From Vigna angularis (Eukaryota > Streptophyta > Magnoliopsida > Fabales > Fabaceae), in assembly GCF_016808095.1 (NCBI RefSeq), contig NC_068973.1:16426501-16490500 (forward strand): a stretch of DNA of 64,000 nt, read 5' to 3'. The position numbers and the translations under genes were made by a program. The notes under the pieces were generated by a model. That model was not told where the DNA came from. It made no database searches and saw only the letters and a list, made by a program, of their open reading frames with translations. Positions 1 through 11,394 of the stretch are shown in pieces; within the stretch, counting starts at the first letter, position 1, and the number at the start of each line of letters is the position of its first letter.

Positions 1-159
1 TTGCACCGATTAAAATTCGTTTTCATTGGCTTTTGGTGCAGTTCTTGGGCGCATTCTAGGACAACTGCGACGACGATTTTCGAATTGTTATTGTGCGCGT
101 TTTTCTCCTCACCCTCACAGCGGCACATGTCTACTCCTTCACCTTCATGGCGACAATTC

Positions 160-355
160 TTTTTTTAAAAAAGAAACCCATAAATTGACGTTTGTTGTTT
201 TTACAACAGACATCAATTAATGTCTGTTATAAATGCAACAAACGTGAATTAACGTCTGTTGAAAGACAACAAACATCAATTTACGTCTCCCGCTATGATG
301 TCGGACATTTAACAAACGTCAAAAGCCTAAAATAACAGACGTTAAAAGCTATTTT
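160..355. repeat. Hairpin-rich short repeats, DNA-transposon subterminal type
   Basis: The motif AACAGACGTTAA and its complement TTAACGTCTGTT recur with small changes about six times (near 203, 221, 233, 252, 270, 308 and 335). Neighbouring copies are inverted, so small hairpins can form, for example around 205-230. Arrays like this are known from subterminal regions of plant CACTA (En/Spm) transposons, where the transposase binds. I see no CACTA terminus, so the class is an inference. An open frame at 26-220 has no recognisable product. Confidence 0.45.
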
Positions 356-360
356 TTTGT

Positions 361-1164
361 TAATGTATATTTAATGGTAGTTGTTAAAGGTCCTATGATA
401 CGCTATCGTTGAAGCTATCAAATTAATACTACTTTTCAAGGCAACTTCAGTATTACCAAGTCAGTAGTCAAGAAAGTAGATAGGGTTAAAGTAACCCTGA
501 GTCGTCTCCCAACGAATACGAAATTGCTTTTCAATATTTGAATCTTATGAATGCTATGCAATGCTCAAGAATGAAAGTGAGAAACTATGCTAATGGAATT
601 AATGTTTGAAGAATTTTTGAAGAACAAAGAGGAAACTTAGAAGCAATTATGATGAAATAATCTAATTCCACTATTTTTCCAAGATAGATTCATCATCGGT
701 TATCCATAAATCATTGTTCAATTGATTATTGTTCAAGTTTCAAATTAATTAAAGTAAATTCTTAATTAATTTGAGGGCGATCATGCAGTTAACCAAAGTA
801 GATTCTCAATCAAATGCAAGACCTTTTTAGATTATTCACAATGAATTCAACCAAAGTACATTCTCAATCAAATTCTATTGTGTTTAATCATGTCTATTCT
901 TAAATCTCCTAACCAATTTAAAAACTAATTAATCAAAGTAAATTCTCAATTAATTATAGTTGAAATTATTACCACCAATCAAAGTACATTCTCAATTGAT
1001 AGCAAAAACTCGTTTAATCATATGAAAGTTCCTAAATTCAATCAAAGTAGATTCTCAATCAAACATAAAAACCCTTGAACTCATATGATTAATATGCATG
1101 TAGATTCAAACACCTTATGATGCAAAAATCATTGCTTTTAATATGATATAGAGATGAAAGACAT
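361..1164. repeat. Non-coding repeat DNA with an interspersed ~20-bp motif
   Basis: No coding region is visible. The motif AATCAAAGTAGATTCTCAAT recurs about six times (near 743, 795, 851, 931, 977 and 1039), 35-80 bp apart, with small variations (AACCAAAG, GTACATTC, GTAAATTC). It is probably untranslated retrotransposon sequence next to the Athila-like element that follows. Confidence 0.4.
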
Positions 1165-1271
1165 AGAAAGAGAGCAACTCAAATCAATAATCAAAAGAAA
1201 CAATTGCATTAATTTAACTTAACCTCATAATCCATAATGAAATTACAACGAAATAGCCCTAGAAGCTTAGC
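1165..1271. repeat. Direct repeat, left copy, flanking a deleted Athila-like element
   Basis: This ~100-bp block recurs at 4,222-4,322 with only a few substitutions. Both copies run from AACTCAAATCAATAATC to GAAGCTTAGCCC. They bracket the retroelement at about 1,272-4,220. A normal LTR-element target duplication is 4-6 bp, so this is not a TSD; a repair duplication or an older repeat is more likely. Confidence 0.6.
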
Positions 1272-1355
1272 CCACAGCGCCATATTACACTGTCTCACGC
1301 TTGGCTGCCCTTTTTCTAGAGCCCTCAGCGCAAGAAGCCCTGTCCTTTCATCCAG
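1272..1355 (+). repeat. Remnant of the 5' LTR of an Athila-like element
   Basis: This stretch matches about 3,118-3,200 inside the 3' LTR (shared words CACGCTTGGCTGCCC and AGCCCTG). It is cut off on both sides: at the left by the direct repeat, at the right by a jump straight into the 3' end of pol. The 5' LTR has therefore been reduced to less than 100 bp. Confidence 0.5.
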
Positions 1356-1387
1356 GATAGCGGGTGTTATTGTTCAACTCACGTTTA

Positions 1388-1591
1388 AAGCTTTTTCCTG
1401 GGAAGTTGAAGTCTAAGTGATCTGGTCCATTTATAGTTAAGAATGTTCATCCACATGGAGCAATTGAGTTGACAAATCCATCTGCTGAAGATCCACAAAG
1501 AAGTTGGGTGGTGAATTGGAAACGTCTTAAGCAATATTTGGGTGGTGAGGTTGAACGCCTTTCCACAGTCATGGAGTTGGTTGATCTTTGA
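1388..1591 (+). pseudogene. 3' end of a Ty3/gypsy (Athila-like) polyprotein, broken
   Basis: The frame starting at 1,388 reads like the C-terminal end of an Athila/Tat-type integrase: KLFPGKLKSK, SGPFIVKNV, then RLKQYLGGEVERLSTV, ending in a stop at 1,589-1,591. A TGA at 1,418-1,420 sits where a Trp is expected (SKW-SGPF), so the copy is dead. The following text, with GTGACGTTAAAC and GGGAGGCAACCCAGC, is the conserved untranslated block found after pol in plant Athila elements. All upstream gag-pol sequence is missing. Confidence 0.7.
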
Positions 1592-2843
1592 GCTTATTGG
1601 GTCAGGCTCGTGACGTTAAACAAGCGCTTACTGGGAGGCAACCCAGCTTTCTAACCTTATTTCTTTTGCTTTTGCAATTTTGCTTCTGTTATTAGTATAG
1701 GATTTGATGTACTTGGCTTAAAACTTAATCTATGATGCAATGGTTGATGATGCTATGATGATTGATGCTGATTATATTGATTGATGTTGAGATGATGCAT
1801 AATTTTGATATACAGGCGGTTGCTCACAATATTGTGAAACAGATGCATGAGGTAAACTTGTGATTGTGATATTGAGCAGGGTGTTATCTAAATGTTGGAA
1901 CTTGAATTAGCTTGTGTGAGATTTGAACTCCAGAGTTTTTGTTAATAATTGCTATTACTTTGAAAGCATGAATGATTTTGCCCAGGTTTCTATGATTGAA
2001 TCACTTGCTTGCATGTGTCATATGATCAAGGCCATCTGTTGTTATCCCTTTTTAGCCAATGCATGATTTTAGCCCAATAAAAGAGAGCACAATGTGTTCT
2101 ATCCTTTGAACCTTTACCTTAAACATGATATGAAAACCCTTTGTGATAATTTTTACCTTGAGTTAAGTTGAGAATATTTGTGTGGTATTGATAAAGGTTC
2201 AAGTTTGGGGTTGTTGGGAAATCAAGAATAAGCATTGAGCTAAGTGTTGATCAAATGAACAGTAAAAGAAAAAGAAAAGAAAAGAAAGGCTCAATGCAAG
2301 GGAAAGTTGGGTTGAAAAAGAGAAATTGTGTTTAAATGATGAAATTATGAATGACTCTCTTAACTCAAGGATTTTGTGATCCGAAAAAACCAATTTTCTT
2401 CTTAGCTCAGCCACATTACAAGCCATAGAAAAGACCTTGTGATGATACTTGCTTGTGGTTAAATGAAAGGCAAAGTTGATTTATGTGACATTGTGATAGT
2501 ATAGTGAATGAGTCACCTCTATATACACCTGTGTGTTTGAGAGAAACACTTTTTATTTGGTGAGGACTAGTTTCATGTCTGCATGGTTACATCTTTGCTT
2601 GATTGATCATTCATGAAGATAGCATCTGTTGAATTTTGTGACTATGTGAGCACCACAATAAGCTTAATTGAATCAAGACATTTATTCATCTTGACTGATA
2701 TTCTTTATAATAAGCTGATAAGAGCGATTACTTGTCTTGAAAGAAAAGGTTTTGAAATGTGTTGAAACCATTGTATTGATTGTTTGAAAGCTAAGTTGCA
2801 TTTTGTTTGCTTGAAGACAAGCAAAGTTCTAAGTTTGGGGTTG
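1592..2843 (+). other. 3' untranslated part of the Athila-like element
   Basis: No open frame of note. The stretch joins the pol end to the 3' LTR and finishes with the purine-rich AAGTTTGGGGTTG (2,831-2,843), the expected polypurine tract position. A similar CAAGTTTGGGGTTG occurs near 2,200. Short open frames on the minus strand here are low-complexity. Confidence 0.5.
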
Positions 2844-4220
2844 TGATAACGGTTGAATTTACTGTTATTTGATACTTAATTTTGATACTAAAAATAACCT
2901 TTTTGACTTAGAAACTAGCTTGAAATCATAGTAATGTGTGAATAAGAGAGTTGAAGGTGAATTTAATGATATTATGTTAGATTTCCTTGTTTTCAACAAG
3001 AATTAAGATGATTTGGAAGAAGATTTGAAGTAGTAAGGAGTTGGAACTCAGGAAGAGTTGGAAAAGCATCATAAATGAGGAACGCAGCAACGCTGAGAGC
3101 TATTTTAGGGGCCCTCAGCGCTATATTACACTGGCTCACGCTTGGCTGCCCTTTTTCTGGAGCCCTGAGCGTAGGAAGCCCTGTCTCGTGCCTGGGTTCC
3201 CTTTTTGAGGCACTAAGCGCCACTTCCTCAAGTCGCATCACGCCTGCTTGCCTTCTAAGCTGACCCTGAGCGTCAGATGATCCTGTACGCCGCCTAGGCG
3301 CCCTAAGTGGGCCTCTGAGCGCCAGTTTCATGGGCTTGGACCGTTTTCTGTTATTTTTATGTTCTATTTAAAGACTTGGACGTCCTAGGGTTCACATATT
3401 TGGACGGAATAGGCACAGAAACACACTCTTTGATACCTCAGAGGCGGATTTGGATGCGGAAGCTCCTATCTTCAACTTCTAGGGTTTTATTTTTCATTCT
3501 TTTTCCATTATTCATCTAGTTTCACCATGTCAATGGTGAACTAAACTCTATTTGTTGTAGGGGAAGGATGTAGACCTTTGTAAACTCTCATGTATTGAAT
3601 TGATTCCCAATTATATATGCTTCTTTCATTAATTGTTAGGGTAATTCTTCTTTGCTCACGGCTTGGTTTGTTTAACTCATTCATTAGCATAATGTATGAT
3701 TTGCATGAGTACTAGAAGGTATCTTACAATTCAGGTTTAGGAGAATTATTCCCAGAAGTAGTATTGCTCAGGAATGGGGGTATGAGTTCTGGTTGTCTTA
3801 AGCTTCTGATCTTCAGAATTAATTATTAGGAATGCTAGGAATTGTATGAACTAATAATTAAGGATAGGCTTTCTTCGCCGAGGAATCGGGTTTTAAGTAT
3901 TTTAGATAGTGACATTGACATTAATGAAGAATTAGAATTCGTATATAAATGAGAGCAAACTAGGTGAAATCTAACCCCAACAACATATTCATCCCATAAT
4001 ATCAAATCCGTTCATCTTTGCACTTTTATCCAATTGATCAAATTGCATGCATATTTACTTTTCGGTATTTGCATTCTAAACCAAAAGATCTTGTTTTTCA
4101 AGTCTTATTTAATCAAGAAATCACATAACTGTTTAGGTCGTGAGTCTCTAGGGAAACGATATTTGGTCTTACCATGTTTATTACTTTATACGATTCGGTA
4201 CACTTGTCGTAGTCTTAACA
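2844..4220 (+). repeat. 3' LTR of the Athila-like element
   Basis: It starts TGATAACGGTTGAATT right after a polypurine tract and ends CTTAACA at 4,220, so TG...CA ends are present at about 1.38 kb. The internal CAGCGC-rich segment (3,080-3,330) is what the 5' remnant at 1,272 matches. Open frames on both strands at 2,993-3,331 fall in this GC-richer segment and are probably not genes. The exact start could be 2,842. Confidence 0.6.
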
Positions 4221-4322
4221 ACAACTCAAATCAATAATCAAAAGAAACAATTGCATTAATTCAACTTAACCTTAGAATCCATAATGAAATTACGATGGAA
4301 TAGTCCCAGAAGCTTAGCCCTC
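4221..4322. repeat. Direct repeat, right copy
   Basis: Second copy of the ~100-bp block at 1,165-1,271. Here it runs on into TCCATGAATAGAG, which may be the original continuation of the host repeat before the Athila-like insertion. Confidence 0.6.
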
Positions 4323-5030
4323 CATGAATAGAGTGAAACACATGATGAAATAAAAATGAGAGGAGTGGTGGATGCTTGCTTCCAGTGGAGGAGTCTGAGA
4401 ATGAATGAGTTGTGATTTCTAACTCCCTTGGGTCTCTTTATATAGGCTTGATTGGGCTTGGACTATTAATCTTCTTTTGATAAGATATTTTATCTTATAT
4501 ATAACATCTTCCAAATATTCAACTGATTTAATCAATTTTTGAGAACATTTGATAATATCTTTTCTAGATTCAAAAAGATTTGGCAAATATTATCTTTTGA
4601 TATTTATTGATATAGTTAAATAAGGTAATTATTTAGCAATATCAAATAGAATATCTTAAGGTATATTTTCTCCAATTTTTCTTTAAAAATATCTAACAGA
4701 TTTGAACTTGCCCAAAATTACAATCCAACCCTTTTTATTTTATTCAAAATTGCACATAAGTATAGAAATTTCCTCTAATTGCATTTTAGCCTTTTCTTTC
4801 TTTTCAAAATTGCAATTCAAACTTTAATTCCAACTGCATCAACAAACATTAGACTTTCCAAAATAATTTATGCAACTAAAATCACATTTTAAGTCTTTCT
4901 AATTCTCAAACCCGATAAAGCCACTCATCACAAATCTTATTTTAAATCAATCATTTAAACACAAGAATCTCATAAAAAATTGAATTTTAAAACATAAATG
5001 TGGACATAAATATGCACTCATCACCCTACA
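4323..5030. other. Non-coding, AT-rich
   Basis: No gene seen. The first ~120 bp looks like a continuation of the repeat family at 4,221-4,322. The rest is simple AT-rich sequence. Confidence 0.4.
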
Positions 5031-5510
5031 ATCAGTACACATCCTTCAAGATTAATCTTTCTTAGGAACCAACAACACTGGCATTACACCAGGATGAAGG
5101 CTCTTTTATGTCTACCATTTCTTTAATAAACACCCTTTCTTTAATAAATCATCAACTTGCTTCTCTATTTTCTTTGTTTCAAGGGGGTTGGTCCTATAAG
5201 TCGGTCTATTGGGAAGGATAGCCTCAAGAAAAAAATCTATTTGGTGCTCTATTCCCCTTAAAGGTGGCAAACCACTTAGTACCTCTTTGGGAAAAAAAAT
5301 CATCAAATGCCTTTAAAAGTCTTGGCAACCCCTTAAGTAGAGATTCAAGTTCATAATATATAGAAGTAAGTGCCTCTTTCTAGTAGAGAAGAAGGTGAGG
5401 TTGTCCAAGCAAAAGCGTTTTTGAATTTTTCAAAGTTTGTGGTTTGACAATTTGTTCGGAAGAGACACTAGTTTCCAAACCTAAATTCTTCTCTTTCCTT
5501 ATTTTTCTTT
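5031..5510 (-). pseudogene. Ty3/gypsy fragment: linker and start of reverse transcriptase
   Basis: On the minus strand the frame at 5,306-5,112 reads [20 protein letters not shown] and then LPNRPTYRTNPLETKKIEKQ. This closely parallels residues 651-700 of the intact retroelement at 47-51.7 kb ([40 protein letters not shown]). The region stops before the catalytic RT motifs and is frame-broken on either side. It is a relic of a related element inserted in the opposite orientation. Confidence 0.75.
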
Positions 5511-5588
5511 TTCCCTCGTTTTTCTCTCACTCCAACTTCTCCGTTAGGCTTAGTTAGTCCTCTCTCACTTGTTAAACTGTTAGAGGAG

Positions 5589-6844
5589 TGGTCGAGGCCA
5601 TATCCGAGTCAAATTAATATGCAATTATGTGCAATATAGACTAGGAAGTGACGTCTAGGTCGTCTCTCAAGGAAAAAATATATTTCAGGCAACAGGTCGA
5701 ACACATGGTAAGGGGTGGTTTTTGGATAGTTTTGTGAATTCAAATGAATCAATTAAAGCATGAAATTAAACACAAATCTAAAACAGTTAGTCACTAGCTC
5801 AATTACAATGCTTCCAATCACAGATTAACAACAATTATCCACTCTCTAACCCTTAATCCAACACAAGTTAGCCAATTAAGCGAAGACTAACCATATTTTC
5901 ATAAAAGCGAGTTAAGCAAACACAATTCTCATATTCAATCAATTCTGCACCACAAGGTTTTATCAATTAAGCGAAGATTAAACACCAATTAGGAAACTAA
6001 GTGTATATCCAATTGCAAGTGCACAAACAAATTCAATATTGAGCAAAGTCGGAGCAGCAAAAACACAATTACAGTTCAAAAATATCATGGAAACAATGCA
6101 ATGTTGCTAATGATCAACCAAACACACTTAAGTTACCATATTAAAACAACAAAACCGAAGTGAATTCATCAAACCCAATAATAGCATAAATGAAAACTCA
6201 ATTCTTAAACGAAAATAGACTTCAAAACGGAAAAAAAAACGCAATTCAAATTAGAAAACGAAATGGGGAAAACAGAATTGAAAGTAGGGAATGAAAGTGT
6301 AAATTAGGGCAGAAACGAAAATGGAATTGAAAAAGAAAGTAAAGTAAGAACCCAAAAAAAATCGAATTAAAATGAAGATGATTCAGTACAAGCAAAGAGA
6401 AAACGAAAGAAAACCTAAGCCCCAATAATGGGGGAGTTGAAAAATGTCCCAAGCCATAAGGAAAATGAAAAATGAGAGAGAGAGGAGATGTCTAAAATAT
6501 GATTTTTGGGTTTTAAAAGCCCTATTTACTATTTTGCTCTTCATATGGGCGTGTACAAAATATGCCGACAAATGGGCCCAAAGCTAATACTAAAACAAAA
6601 TTAAAAAGAGATGTTGATGTGGAAAATAATAAATGATGTGGCAACCCTTTTGATGTCCCAATAATAATTCCAAAATTATCCTGCAAATAATAATTGGAAT
6701 AATTAAGCCCAAATAATTCAAATTAATTAAAATAAGAATTAATAGTCAAATTAAGCCCAAATAGTGAAAATGAGACAATAATGGAGAATTAAATACAATT
6801 CGGTACGAAAAGCTAAGTGAATAATGCAAAATAATGATTCATCA
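5589..6844 (-). repeat. Solo-LTR-like repeat, left inverted arm (1,256 bp)
   Basis: Starts TGGTCGAGGCCATATCC and ends GATTCATCA. Its reverse complement matches 7,201-8,462 over essentially the whole length, with many substitutions and small indels. Shared words include GTCGTCTCTCAAGGA, CTAATCCAACACAA and AATAATGATTCATCA. I find no matching 5-bp duplication at its ends (AGGAG versus GTTCC). The short open frames inside are not genes. Confidence 0.6.
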
Positions 6845-7200
6845 GTTCCGCTAAATTTTCAATGAAGTTCAAATGAGTGTTTTAAACCACTCATGTTATT
6901 CCTAGTCCTATTGAGTAACCATCATTACTTCTGACTAGTTAAATTTGACTCACTTTTGATTACGTAGTATTATTCACCACTCCTGGTATCCCTAGACGGT
7001 TCCAGTATCATTATGATACATCGTTTAGTTGGTTATCACCAACTTCTGGTTGTGAAGTATTTTTCACCACTTCTAGTATCCTTGATCAGCAAATAACCTT
7101 CAGTTTCCCATACCAGTTGAGTATTCACATCACTTCTGGTTTCTTAGTCAACAAGTAGTTGTTAATTACCCTTGACTAGATGAGATTCGCACCACTCCTA
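6845..7200. repeat. Copy of the CACTCCTGGTATCC repeat family, left part
   Basis: Contains several variants of CACTCCTGGTATCCCTAG (near 6,980, 7,057, 7,125 and 7,192). The family continues at 8,463 on the far side of the solo LTR, so this copy was split by that insertion. Related copies lie at about 9.6-10.9, 18.4-19.1 and 36.9-38.4 kb. Confidence 0.5.
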
Positions 7201-8462
7201 GTGATGAATCATTATTTTGTCCTATTCACTTAACTATCCGCACTGAATTTAATTAATGAATTTTGTTTAACTATCCATTATTTTTTCATTTTTTCTATTT
7301 AGGCTTAATTTGACCAGTAATTCTTATTTGAATTATCTAAGCTTAATTATTTCCATTATTATTTTCAAGGAAATTTTAGGAATTATATTTTGGGACATAA
7401 AGAAAGATGCCCCGTCGGCGACCATTTTCTACCTTAGCATTGTACTTTTATTCGGTTGTAATTTTGTTTTTAATTTGATTTTGAGTTGTTGGGTCAGACT
7501 TTTAAACAATGGGCTCATTTTTGGTTAATTTAGAAGAAGCCCATTTTAGGGGCGGACTTACTAGCATTTTCATTTCTTCTCTTTGGTTATCATTTTTATT
7601 TCTAGCATTTTACGTTTTTGTAGTAATTTCATTTAGACCATTTTAGTTTCTTTGCACTTTCATTTTCGTTTCATTGTTCTTGTTTCTGGACGTGCGTTTT
7701 TGGTTTCATTTTTCGCAATTTACTTTAGTTTCCAGTTCAACCTAGTTTTGCTACACTTTCGTTTCCTTGTCTTGCATTTTTCTCTGTTGTGTTTTTGTCT
7801 CTAATTCCCTGTTGAGTTTTAATAATTTTGTTTTCAATAATTTTGGTATTGCCTCTGTCTATCTGTGTTGATGCTTCTATTTCACTTTGTTGTGATGCAT
7901 TTCGTTTCAATGCAAGGCTGGATCTGTGTGGTTGGATACTAGGAGATTGCATTGTTTTCCTTGAGATTTCTAAGGTGTCATTGTGATTCTGCTTCTACTT
8001 CTCATACCTTGCATAATGTTAATATGTTTTGTGCTTGCAATTAGTTACACGCTTAGTTTCCTAATTTGTGTTTAATTTCTGCTTAGTTGATTAATTTTTG
8101 TGTGCATAATTGATTAGACATATGCATTGTGTTTGCTTAATTCACATTTTTGAAGACTCGATTAATCTTCGCTTAGTTGGTTAATTTGTGTTGGATTAGG
8201 GGTGAGAGGAGCGTGTAATTTGTTGTTAATCAAGGAAAGCATACATTGCAATTGAATTAGTGACCAACTGTTTTAATCACTATTTAATTTAAAGTATTTG
8301 CTATGTTTAATTCAATTCATAAAACCACCTTCAACCCTCCCATTACGTGTTTGATCCTATGACAAAACCAAAAATTGGTCCTTGAGAGACGACATAGGAG
8401 TCATTCCCTAGCATATTGCATTTATTTTGTAACATTAATTTGAATCGAGTGCGACATCGACG
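7201..8462 (+). repeat. Solo LTR, right inverted arm (1,262 bp)
   Basis: TGATGAATCATT...GACGATCA, with TG...CA ends. It sits inside a copy of the CACTCCTGGTATCC repeat: the left flank ends CACTCCTAG and the right flank begins CCTGGTATCC. CCTAG/CCTGG is therefore a plausible 5-bp target duplication with one change. No internal retroelement genes are present, as expected after LTR-LTR recombination. Open frames at 7,310-7,528 (+) and 7,737-7,952 (-) are unremarkable. Confidence 0.6.
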
Positions 8463-8800
8463 ATCACCTGGTATCCCTCGTCAGCCAATAAACTCCAATT
8501 ACCCTAGATTACTTTAGTATTCATATCACTTCTGGTATCTCTAGGAACTCTTGGTATCCACTGACACCGCCTAGTTGAGTTTCACCCACTCCTAGTTATG
8601 TAGTATTCTTCACCACTCCTGGTATCCCTAGTCAACGAATAACCTTTTGTTACCCTAAACTAGTTGAGTATTCGTGCCACTCCTTGTACTAGACAACCTT
8701 ACATTGATTTTCTTAACTCTCTAGAGCCAAGTTGTAAGTGTTTTGATTCTCTCCAGAATTGCAATCAATGATTGTTTACAAGTCATTTAGACTATTACTC
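8463..8800. repeat. Copy of the CACTCCTGGTATCC repeat family, right part
   Basis: Continuation of the repeat interrupted at 7,200, with further variants of the motif (8,463, 8,528, 8,610, 8,675). Confidence 0.5.
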
Positions 8801-9610
8801 TTACATAGAGGATGTGATTACAATACAAAGCAGTCTAAATACTCACATGTGTTTTTCTCGTTACTCTTTTCTCTCATCTTACAAAAGTAAGCAAATAATA
8901 TAATGAAGCTTAGGAGTATTGCTTGACTTTCCTTTTTCGCTCTTTCTTTTTCTCTCTTCTCTTCCCTCACAATGTGAATAGATATTACATGAGGCTTGAC
9001 AGGGTTTCTAGGTGTTTCAGTCAATTACTCTCTTCCTAAGGTAAGAACATTCCTTGAATGTCTTTCTTATTATTGATACCTGCTACTAAACTGATTGGTG
9101 TTTTGATGAATAGTCTTCTCATTAGATATCACTTTTATTGTTTTTGAACATTGAGCGTTTAATTTCATTTAATGCTTGCCTAGAACAAAGTGTTTTTGAT
9201 TTCCTACCGTTGAGGTAGCATTTGACTATTAATATTTATTAATTTATCTTTTTGCACATATTCTTATATTCTTTAGTTTAAATTAGTTACTAACCATACA
9301 ATTACTTAGTATCACATGAGTCTCTTGAGAAACTATGTGTGAAATTACCATTTTATATTACTTGATTGATTTGATATGCTTGTCGAGCTGTTAACAGCTA
9401 CCTAAAGGGTTGGTTTACCTCCAAAGAAAGCCTACACCAAAAATAATCACCAAAACTGAGAAACCAAAGAAGACTAAAGTAAGAAAAGCCTTGAAAAGAA
9501 TGAACGCTAAACTAAAAAAGAATTTGATATGACAAAACCAATAATAACCAAGAAAGATAATCAAGAAATTAAAGGTTAAAAACAAAGGTTAAGCACACAA
9601 AAGATGAAAG
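8801..9610. other. Non-coding, probable retrotransposon LTR remnants
   Basis: No gene. The segment 9,300-9,400 (ATGAGTCTCTTGAGAAAC, then TTACCATTTTATATTACTTG) resembles the end of the Athila-like LTR at about 4,140-4,200. It is probably another decayed LTR end. 9,420-9,600 is purine-rich and featureless. Confidence 0.35.
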
Positions 9611-10880
9611 CACTAGAAGGGGTGGGTTGAATAGTGTTTTAAAACTTCTTGGAATTCAATGTTTAATAACTATTGCAGGTGTTAGACGGTCTGCAATAGT
9701 TGTTGGATGTGTGTTCTAAATAAAGCGTTTAGGAAAAACAATTTAAGCAGGAAAAGAAATAACACAAGTATCTTATACTAGTTCACTTAATCCTAAGCTA
9801 TGTTCAGTCTCCTTCAAGAACTCTTGAGAGGTTCAACTAACCTTATCCAAGATTACAATCGAGTACAAATCACTCCTGGTATACACTGAGTATTCTAATC
9901 GCTCCTGGTCCCTTAGTCAATCATGATTAGTTTGAGTTTAACCATTATTGGTATCCAAGTATTTTAACCACTCCTAGTATCAACCCTAGACAACTGGCTA
10001 GAACGTTTAACTCTCTTAAGCTAAACAATACAAGTGTTTTAATTCTCTTCAAAATTCCCAAACATAATCAGTGTTGGTTTACAAGTACAAATTCTGATAA
10101 CTCTCAATAAGAGGATAAATACAATACAAAAAAATATGAGAACTTGTGAATTTCTTTCTTTTGTTCTATAAACAAACTAAGACAATGTAAGCTTATTGAG
10201 AGAATAATAGTGTAACGATACAATGATAGCAAAAGTTCTTGTTTTCTTTTGTGCAAGTCCTCCTCTTATAGCTTTCTTCGATATATGTCCGTTACTCAGA
10301 GATAGTTGATTTTCTTAAGAGTATGTGGCTTCTCATACGATAATATTTACTTTTTTGCGCCTTGGGAAGAGTATCGTTGCTTTCGTAGTTAAAGCTTGTA
10401 CGACTATGGTATAGGACATAAAGCTTTAGGAAACATTCTGCGAAAGTCTTCCTATTTCACAATGTCTTTCTGATCCTCGTGCAATGCTTTTGAGTATATC
10501 TTGGTATTGTCAATATCTGCACAGATAAAGAGGGAAAAAAACATAGCAGACAAGGTACACTACATACATGAATTTAATGATCTATATATTGGTAAAGTGT
10601 TGAATCACATTTCGTAAAAGTAAGTGTTTAGTGTAAGTTTGAGCTTTTTCAAGTAGAGATAATTGATAAGATATACCGTTTATTGCTTCTTTCTCTAGAA
10701 ACGTTTTTGTCAAATGTGATTTAATCTTTTACACTTGACACATCATGATCTGTCTTATAAGAGTTTAATAAGAGTGCACTTTGTCCAAACGTTATACTCT
10801 TCTAAACATTATTTCGTTAAATGTTGGTTGCTAAACTTCAAAACTTTATATGCTAGACATACTATTCTCCTTAGACAATA
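9611..10880. repeat. Copy of the CACTCCTGGTATCC repeat family
   Basis: Begins near CACTAGAAGGGGTGGGTTGAAT, a junction sequence also seen at 36,911. It contains motif variants at 9,868-9,980. From 10,190 to 10,530 it is clearly homologous to 18,660-18,995 (shared GAGAATAATAGTGTAACGAT and CACAGATAAAGAG). This looks like the LTR-proximal part of a Copia-type element; no protein domain is left. Confidence 0.5.
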
Positions 10881-11394
10881 TTGTCTTAACAAAAAATAAG
10901 GAAAGGAACTAGAATAGATGAACAAAACAAAAATCAACTAGAAATTGAATGACATGTTTTCTTGTTCTCTTTGGTTAATTATTAATGGTGCATATAGTCA
11001 ATATTTTAGCTATATCCTGAAACACAATGCTTGTTGGGAAATATATTGTATTGCACCAAAAATAAGTTCCAAACTTAAGCAATTGAATTACACCAAAACA
11101 CTTTGTAGTAGTGGTCATGCGCACATATTTTTCATGTATTTTTCTTGGCTCTTTTGACAATTCTTTTTTATTTTTCTTTTAACTCTTTTGAAGTTATTTG
11201 AACACTTTTTTCAGCACTAAAAGAGTACCACTACTCCACATTATTCACATATATTTTTCACTTGAACAAGAAACAACTTAAAATGAAAAGAAACATAATG
11301 GAAGTAAAAAAGGTGGAATATGAAACTTAACAAAACACAATGGAAACTTAAATATATTGACTTGCTAATGAACTAATAACAAGTACGAATTTCG
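10881..11394. other. Non-coding, AT-rich
   Basis: Nothing recognisable. Short open frames on both strands at 10,945-11,160 overlap each other and lack any domain signature. Confidence 0.4.

Noticed and set aside
2993..3331. 112-codon minus-strand open frame, and 62 codons on plus
   Set aside because: Located wholly inside the Athila-like 3' LTR, in a GC-richer segment that lacks stops by composition.
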